From: Termitomyces sp. T153
Lineage: Eukaryota; Basidiomycota; Agaricomycetes; Agaricales; Lyophyllaceae
DNA length: 64,000 nucleotides
Reading direction: 5' to 3'
NCBI GenBank assembly: GCA_018296165.2
Contig: JACKQL020000002.1
Span: forward strand, 1,488,001-1,552,000
A program made the position numbers and the translations under genes. Below the pieces are notes generated by a model that saw only the letters and a program-made list of their open reading frames with translations, did no database searches and had not been told where the DNA came from. Position 1 is the stretch's first letter. Each line of letters opens with the position of its first letter. This document shows, piece after piece, positions 57,352 to 64,000 of the stretch.

Positions 57352-58698
57352 GCCGTAGACGAGTTTTCGGTAAATCAATTGTGGGTGTATGTATTATTTA
57401 TCTAATTACGACATCAACGCTGTCCCACCGACTCTTCAACAGTACACTGCAGGTGATGATTAATGCGACAATTTAAGCGGACTATTTTCACCAGACGGTG
57501 ACGTTTGTGAGCAGTTGCAGTAATGAGTGTCATACATGAGGATAATTCTACACTATTGATTTATGTCGCGGCCAACTAATTATCAATTGAATATAGTGGG
57601 GTTCGCAACGGGGGTTCGCATATAGAATTATCCCATTATAAATGATGCATTAAATTGACACTATCAGCTGCCTATTTTGATCTGGACTGGGAGGCAAAGT
57701 AAAGTAGATGTTTGTCTTATTCAAAAGCCCTTACCTTCGAAAAGTGTAGCCTGGCGTAGCGCCACTGAAGGCGTTTTGTTGGTCAACAAAAATTGACGTT
57801 CTTTGAGAAGATCACGAGCCAATGAGATGTCACATTGCTGCCCTGGCTTTCGTGTTTCTAAAGGGATTGAAGTAATTCTAAAAATGATGCACAAACCGGA
57901 GTTGACAAAGCATCCTTGTCAGATAAGGAAGGATAACCAACATAAGCATCTAGCGCTGAGTTTGCATGAGCGAGTCACATTGTCAATGGAATAAACTAAA
58001 GTATGAAAAATTCTAAGTTAGAAGCTTGGACGACAATTGCAACTGTACTTGTAGATATCGATATCGAAGTGATACATACCCGTACTTGTAGATATCGATA
58101 TCCGAGTGGATACCCCGTACTTGTAGATATCGATATCCAAGTGGATACCCCGTACTTGTAGATATCGATATCGAAGTGATACATATCCGAACTATTCGGA
58201 ATGTGGAAGATATTCCGTTTGACGACTCCTTTTTCCCTTCGAACACGAAACGGCGGTAAGTGCCAATCCACGTTTATCACATTGTGATCCCGTGGCTGGA
58301 TATTCATGTGAGTAGAAGTAAAATCTGCTGCACCGTATGTATGTTTCCAGATAGCTCCAGATATGACTATCCTCATGGTATTTGATGCCTGTGCTGACTA
58401 TTTGTTCCGGAAATGAACCTGACGAGATGAATGATACTCCGCAAACGAGCAACCATGTGGTCCCAAGAATCGAGAATAGAGTTGGGTCGAGACAATCGAG
58501 ACGTGTTCGTGTTTTACCGATGTAGTTCCTAGCGTGGGTTCATGCTTGCCGGGGTTTACAGAGCTTCATGCGGCGTCATATGGTGCAACTCGTGAGATTT
58601 TGATTGCATACACCGGCTTCCATTTTACTTATATTACGGTTCCGCAGATGGATTGAGGGAGACCATTGCCCACCTGCCCATTCTGAACGCCGTCCGCT
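57352..58698. other. intergenic region between the UNC93-like pair
   Basis: It contains the minisatellite at 58045-58187 and the promoter of the second copy. No other feature seen. Confidence 0.45.
58045..58187. repeat. minisatellite, four units of 35-37 bp
   Basis: Units start at about 58045, 58082, 58117 and 58152, each with GTACTTGTAGATATCGATATC. The inner GATATCGATATC is itself a palindrome. The outer pair of units share the AAGTGATACATA variant and the inner pair the AGTGGATACCCC variant, as if two rounds of duplication occurred. Confidence 0.9.
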
Positions 58699-60774
58699 AT
58701 GACTGACGTTGTCGATACTGAGAAGGGTTCCATACACGGCAGAAGCAGTGACGCTGTATCCCAGCAGGTCTACGAGCGACCTACTGGACTGAAGGGCTTC
58801 TACTATCACCCTCTGACCCAGGTCAGTTTCTCTATATCTTCCATCTTTCCAATCCGACATCAAACGTCGATCGTATCAGACGTCTCTTCTGGGTTTTGTG
58901 TGTTTCATGTGTCCAGGTACGACGATCTTGTTCGTCGTATGACTTCTTAGATTGATATCTTTTCATAGGTCTCTTCAATGCTTTGAACGGTCTTGGTGGT
59001 GGTGGACAGGTAGACAATACCACAGGCGCGAACTCAAACGCGGCTGTGTATGCCACCTTTGCTTTTTTCGCATTCTTCGCGGGGTATGTCTTCTGTTTCT
59101 TAGCCTCCAATTGAGATTTGAATATGTGGCAGATCTATCAACAATAAACTTGGATCACGTACAACATTAATGTTGGGTACTACGGGATATGCTCTCTATG
59201 TCGGCTCGTATCTGTACGTTGAGCGACGTTCAAATGTTTCAAGACTTATAATAGTGATACAGTGCCATCAATATCCATCCTGGCGCAAAAGGCTTCGTGA
59301 TCGCTGCCGGCGCTATTCTTGGTATCTGTGCTGGCCTGCTTTGGACTGCACAAGGTGCCCTGATGATGGCCTATCCTACGGAGGGTGAAAAGGGCAAATA
59401 TATTGGTGTGTTTTGGACTATCTTCAATTTAGGTGGTGTTGTGGGAGCCTCTGTTGCTCTTGGGCAAAATTTCCAGTCGAAAGTACGTAACAATGTTCCG
59501 TGTTTGCTTCCTGATGTCTTATCTATCTTGTCACATAGGCAAATTCCGGTGAGCAAGTTTGGATGTTGTTCTTGTGGGACCATACTGACCCAGCATTGCG
59601 ATGTAGTTGGCAACGGTACCTATGTATGTCTTGAGTGCATAGATTCACTTAAAATTGACTCCGTCTGTAGATTGGCTTTCTCATCCTCACCTGTCTTGGC
59701 GTCTTGATTCCTCTCACTATGGCCGACCCAGCAAAGATGATTCGCACCGATGGTACCAAGGTCGCTACAATCCGCCAGCCATCTTGGAAGTCCGAATTTT
59801 TCGGTCTCTACGTTGCTCTTCGGACTGATCCCATGATCCTTTTTTTGTTCCCCATGTTCTTGGCTTCCAACTGGTTTTACACATGGCGTGAGTTAAGACT
59901 GTAGTTATATTCTCTGAGGGAAGAAATTTTGACGTACGTCAACAGAGTTCAACGACTACAATGGCGCGATCTTTAACATTCGTGCTCGTGCACTAAATAA
60001 TCTCGTCTATTGGACTGCTCAAATCGTGGGCTCTGTCGCTATAGGCCGTCTTCTCGACCAGCCTAAACTTTCGCGTCGTGTACGCGCCTTCTCCGGTTGG
60101 GCAGTGCTATTTGTCTGCGTTTTCTTCGTCCACATTTGGGCCTACTTCTATCAGAAGTAAGCGGCGTCAGTCAATTTCACATTTGGAGCTGCATCTCATT
60201 GCCATGGTACTCAGGACGTATACCCGTGCTTCTATCCCCCCTGAGTCAGAACGTCTTGACATCTTCAGCCCCGGCTACACTGGGAAAATTTTCTTGTACA
60301 TTTTCTGCGGTATTCTCGATGCCATGTGGCAAACAAATGCGTACTGGCTAATGGGTGCTATGTCGAACGATCCTGCCAAGCTGGCTTACTTCGCTGGTTT
60401 CTGTATGTATAAATATCTTTTGTGTGCAAGTGTTTTTGCTGAAGAATTTAATTCATAGACAAGTCACTTCAATCTGCCGGTGCTGCTGGCATGTGGCGTG
60501 CAGATGCTGTTCTGATTCCGTGAGTAACTTGAACTACTCACAAGTCTCATCCTTGATCTTTATGTGAACATTGCTAGATACATGAACATTTTTGTTTCGA
60601 CCTGGGCTTTGCTTGTTGCCGGTCTTATTTTCGTCCTCCCGATGATTCACCTACGAGTGAAGGATCACACTGAACCTCAAGATGATAATTTGTATGTACA
60701 TTGCAATCAGGATGCATATGATTATTAAAACTGACTCGCATCTGTACAGGGAGGAGAAAGTCGCGGAGATATGA
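58699..60774 (+). CDS. UNC93-like major-facilitator membrane protein (tandem copy 2)
   Basis: About ten exons with the same boundaries as copy 1 (for example after YHPLTQ, after CFMCPG and after the FFAG segment). Start MTDVVDTEKGSIHG. Conserved blocks: LFNALNGLGGGGQVD, AGLLWTAQGALMMAYPTE, FWTIFNLGGVVGAS, LASNWFYTW and AYWLMGAMSNDPAKLAYF. It ends LEEKVAEI. The C-terminal tail is shorter than in copy 1. It arose by tandem duplication; divergence looks moderate, since many blocks are identical at protein level. Confidence 0.88.
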
Positions 60775-63084
60775 ACCTACATATCTATCCAGGACCTTTC
60801 CACGATATGCCTAGCTTTTTTACGATCTAATTACGCCATTGATCAACGAATAATATAATACAGAAGGATTTTGGAGCCCAAAGCTGATATGTTTTAAACT
60901 CCCTTCCTGTATCGGAAAACGAGTCGGAGCGGACGGTATTCCGTTCCGTTGCCTATTTGAATGTGACGGCAAGATGTAAGGATGCTCGAGATATCCCTCT
61001 TAAAAAGTCACATTGTAACGTGTGCGATGTTGGTCCTCGATATTCCTTGCTGGCCTAGCTAAGCGAGGCCGAAAAGATGAACGATCACACACAGTTGTGG
61101 CGTATCACACTTGTTGATTGTGGGCTTACTACCTGCGCATTTCATTCTGACGATTGAGACGAGACCAATGTATCCGTAGCAACTTGACATTTTTCACTAT
61201 TTAATACGGTAACTTTGTTGTTGTTGTTCTCCTATTATTTTCAAGGGAGCGCTGGGCATTGCTCTATGTCCTCTGCCGCAGTTTTACAGGTGTGATTTAC
61301 GGACACTCCTAAGGTACTCCGGCCCGAAGCCTTTTCAAGCCTGCCGGTTACGCCCCATAGCCATTTTTACTACAGTTTGATCCCGTCGGAGTTCATACAG
61401 CCCTCACAGAAATTCCCATACTATCTGCCGTTAACGTGCCGTCCCTACTAATACCCGCTTTCGCACTCCGCATTGCTTACCGCGGCCAGCCTCTCACCCC
61501 CCGGCACGGGTCACGACTCCCGTCCCTGATCCTAGACCTACTTCGTTTCGGCACGGTGCTTTGGGACCCCTGCTGTACGGCTTCTTAGTATTACCTTGCA
61601 TGTAAGTTTGCCCGAGAACGATTGACATGGACTTGACATCGATTTGTTCCTCGATTGGAGCTTTGCCCCACATTTTGAATTTTGCTCAACTTTCATGCAC
61701 ATTGCACTCAACCTGATCATTCAGACGTTTCCACATTTTTGCATGCACATGACCATAAGCACAGCAAGTATTGATTCGCGACATGTTGTTCGGAGCATCA
61801 AGTCTACTCCATTGATTTGATGTCATTTTCCAAGCGTGCAGAGAAGCGATTACAACTTCAGCAAGACCCAAATGACCCCCTGGCAGCACGAGCAGCCTTA
61901 CACCCACACTTCTCATACTCGATGGTTCGGTTTCCTTGCCTCCGTTATCTTCGAGCAGCACGAGCGGCCTTGCACCTACACTTGCCATGCCCGGCAGTGG
62001 TTCTAGCTCTATGCCTCCCACATCAAGCAGTGGGCCCGTGTCCGTACCTTCCATGACCAGCAGCGGTCCTGTGCCCAGCAGCAACATGTCACACTGCCAC
62101 TCAGTCTTACCAACAACTTCTCGCACCCATCGGAAATCTTTCACTCGATGATCGGGCAATGGCGATGATGGAAGGAGCACGCCCCATGAAGAAAACAAAG
62201 ACGTTCCCTTGGCAATTGTAGGAAAAGTAAGCTAACTATTGCCCAAATTTTGTGGTTCGTTACCTGATGATTCATTCAATAGGAATGTCGCGATGAGAGA
62301 CTGGCTCGAAAAAAAACCCGGTGGAACAAAGGCACTTCAAGTCTTTGTCCCCGGCTTGATGAAAGGTGTGTTTCTTATTGTGCTATCCCCGAGAACGGAG
62401 ATTCAGGGTCTTCATCCCAGAACTATGACTCTCAAGCAAAGGCAGCTGTTAGTTTTCACCATCGTCATATTTATATTCGGTATCTAATGGCTTTATACTA
62501 GAAAAAACTTGCGTTGGCGACGCATAACTCGAAGTAAGTGCTTAAGCCTTTGTCCCATATTCTCCCTGACATCTAACATATGCCGCAGTAAACTTTGACA
62601 AGGGCTTGCGAGGATCATGACTCTGGGGATATTCAATGAAGCAGAATTCATGAGGGGCAGCAAAGCGGTAGTATTTGGCATGTGGGTGCGGGGTGCATTT
62701 GGCGTGTAGGGCGGGTAGGGTAATTGGAGGGCGGCAATTCGGGAGTGGAATGCAATACAACGGAACAACAGGACTTGGAACGATAATGTAGGATAACGTC
62801 GAATAATGTCGAGCAATGTCTTTCGCAGAAATGAATGAACCTTAAGTTGCATTTTCAAGCAATTTTTAATAGATTGATTATAATGTTTGAAATTATATGT
62901 GTCTACTTTAAATGGCCCCTGGGGCTTTATAGTACTTTATCTTACTTCTAATGTGAAAATCGACCAAAAATTAGCTGATACCCGGACTTCTGACTGGGAG
63001 CCATGGCTGAGAGAGGTCGGTGACGACACGTGTGCTGTGGCTGTGATAGATCCAAACCACAAACCACATCTATCCATACAACAA
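60775..63084. other. intergenic region with GC-rich, CG-rich stretch
   Basis: 61240-61580 is GC-rich (CCCGTCGGAG, GCACGGGTCACGACTC) with no open frame and no match to an RNA I recognise. 61820-62200 has a Ser/Pro-rich frame in one direction and a GTGPLL-like repeat frame in the other, neither convincing. A short frame at 62239-62487 has DWLEKKPGGTKA, perhaps a transposon scrap. Nothing is called as a gene. Confidence 0.4.
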
Positions 63085-64000
63085 ATGTCCCGACAAGATA
63101 AGGCAACTACTGAAAAATTTACTCGTATCCTGCGTGAACTTGTAAAGCTACCAGAGAACAAAGTATGTGCTGACTGCAAACGCAATGGTCCGTCATCTTT
63201 TTCTTTCTGACACACTTCCATCTCACCACTGCTTCAGATCCCCGATGGGCTTCCTGGAACATGTACGTGCTCTCCAGATCTGAACGACTAACATTAATAC
63301 TTTCTCAGCGGAGTCTTCCTCTGCATCCGATGCTCAGGTATACACCGTGGGATGGGTACCCATATCAGCAAAGTCAAGTCTGTTGATCTCGACACCTGGA
63401 CACCAGAGCAGATGGAGGTCACTTGCTTTCTTATCTTTCAGCCTCAAGCTAATGTAGGATCAGTCAATTCAAAAGTGGGGAAACCATCTGGCGAACCTGT
63501 ACTGGGAGGCACATCTGAAGCCAGGTCACATCCCCCCTGAGCAGTACGTTATTGTCGCTCTCTCTTTGAGAGTTGTGCTCATCTCATCACAAAAAGCAAA
63601 ATGGAATCCTTTATACGTTCGAAATATGAGTCTAAACGTTGGGCTATGGAGGGGCCTCCTCCTTTGAATCCGTCTGATCTTGAGAACTCCGTCAAAACTT
63701 CCGCTCTGCAGCTACAACACGCGCCTTCTCCACCATCCGCATCGCAGTCTTCCCATACTTCTACTGCAAACATCACCACACGTACACCCGCCACTACTCG
63801 CCAGCCTCAACCCCATCCGCTCCTTTCCACCAATTTTGCCACGAACTTATCACAGCGAGAGACCACAGTCCCCTCCACATCTGCATCGGTCCCGGCATCC
63901 GCATTGGTACAGCCTAAAGCACCAGAAAATGATCTCTTTTCTCTCGACTTCCATGCACCGACTCCCCCGGCCCCTCCCGTACCCGAGGCACTTAAGAAGG
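63085..64000 (+). CDS. ArfGAP domain protein (AGE2/SMAP-like), 3' end outside the window
   Basis: Five exons seen. Start [16 protein letters not shown]. The ArfGAP zinc finger is complete: CADC followed sixteen residues later by CIRC, then [19 protein letters not shown] with the catalytic arginine in HRGMG, and WTPEQME / [16 protein letters not shown]. After the domain comes [15 protein letters not shown], then a disordered Ser/Pro/Thr/Gln-rich region that continues beyond the window. Known role: stimulates GTP hydrolysis by Arf at Golgi/endosomes. The AGE2/SMAP class is inferred because the finger is at the very N-terminus with no other domain before it. Confidence 0.88.

Noticed and set aside
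58045..58187. CRISPR-like array
   Set aside because: Units are contiguous without spacers, in a eukaryotic genome; it is a minisatellite.
38545..60774. a secondary-metabolite cluster made of the A/B-barrel protein and the UNC93-like transporters
   Set aside because: They are separated by about 16 kb of housekeeping genes and no biosynthetic core enzyme is present.
61686..62198. 170-codon minus-strand frame with repeated GTGPLL-like words
   Set aside because: The opposite strand has an equally open Ser/Pro-rich frame; the repeats come from simple sequence, and no homology is evident.

Overview
This window looks like nuclear DNA of a filamentous basidiomycete, most likely an agaricomycete. 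Nearly every gene is broken by several introns of about 45-60 nt. The proteins are fungal housekeeping families, and some accessory families typical of mushrooms are present: a TKL-like kinase, a seven-helix membrane protein, an HNH protein and mushroom-type transposases. The base composition supports this too. One transposon-rich block of about 10.6 kb (8.74-19.30 kb) has almost no CG dinucleotides, as expected if repeats are cytosine-methylated and decay, while the genes beside it are rich in CG. All gene models below were spliced by eye, so exon borders are approximate unless stated.

Left arm (0.6-8 kb): a GET2-like ER receptor, a TKL-like kinase, a mitochondrial ribosomal protein of the L51/S25/CI-B8 family and, divergent from it across 125 bp, the SWR1-complex subunit VPS72/SWC2. 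From 8.4 to 19.4 kb lies a transposon graveyard: a decayed Ty1/copia element, solo LTRs of three families nested in one another with readable target-site duplications, remnants of a repeated coding element, and a terminal-inverted-repeat element. The genes resume with the sphingolipid fatty-acid hydroxylase SCS7 (19.75-21.2 kb), a damaged HNH-nuclease gene, and VPS35 of the retromer (23.4-26.8 kb). A second, younger transposon island (27.1-29.6 kb) holds a dead DDE transposase gene broken by a solo LTR and by a short inverted-repeat element. The ESCRT-0 gene VPS27 follows on the other side, so two endosomal sorting genes flank this island.

Middle (34-48 kb): a BNI4-like septin/PP1 adaptor; a small dimeric alpha-beta-barrel protein gene whose 3' end has been copied twice together with an intron-containing tRNA-Gly(GCC), giving three tRNA genes in a row; then a compact cluster YOP1-OST5-RPA12 (divergent, then convergent), SPC25 divergent from the DBF2/SID2-type mitotic-exit kinase, and an uncharacterised protein. 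The stretch 48.2-53.1 kb is poor in intact genes, with a short-chain dehydrogenase relic and a frameshifted seven-helix membrane protein. Right arm (53-64 kb): an Aurora kinase, two tandem UNC93-like transporters separated by a small minisatellite, and an ArfGAP gene cut by the window end.

Functionally the intact genes fall into cell division (BNI4, SPC25, DBF2-like, Aurora), endosome and ER/Golgi traffic (GET2, VPS35, VPS27, YOP1, ArfGAP) and core expression machinery (RPA12, VPS72, tRNA-Gly, mitoribosome). I see no clearly new multi-gene system. The most informative structures are the nested insertions, the CG-depleted block, the repeated inverted-repeat element with internal sub-repeats, and the tRNA/3'-gene-end triplication.
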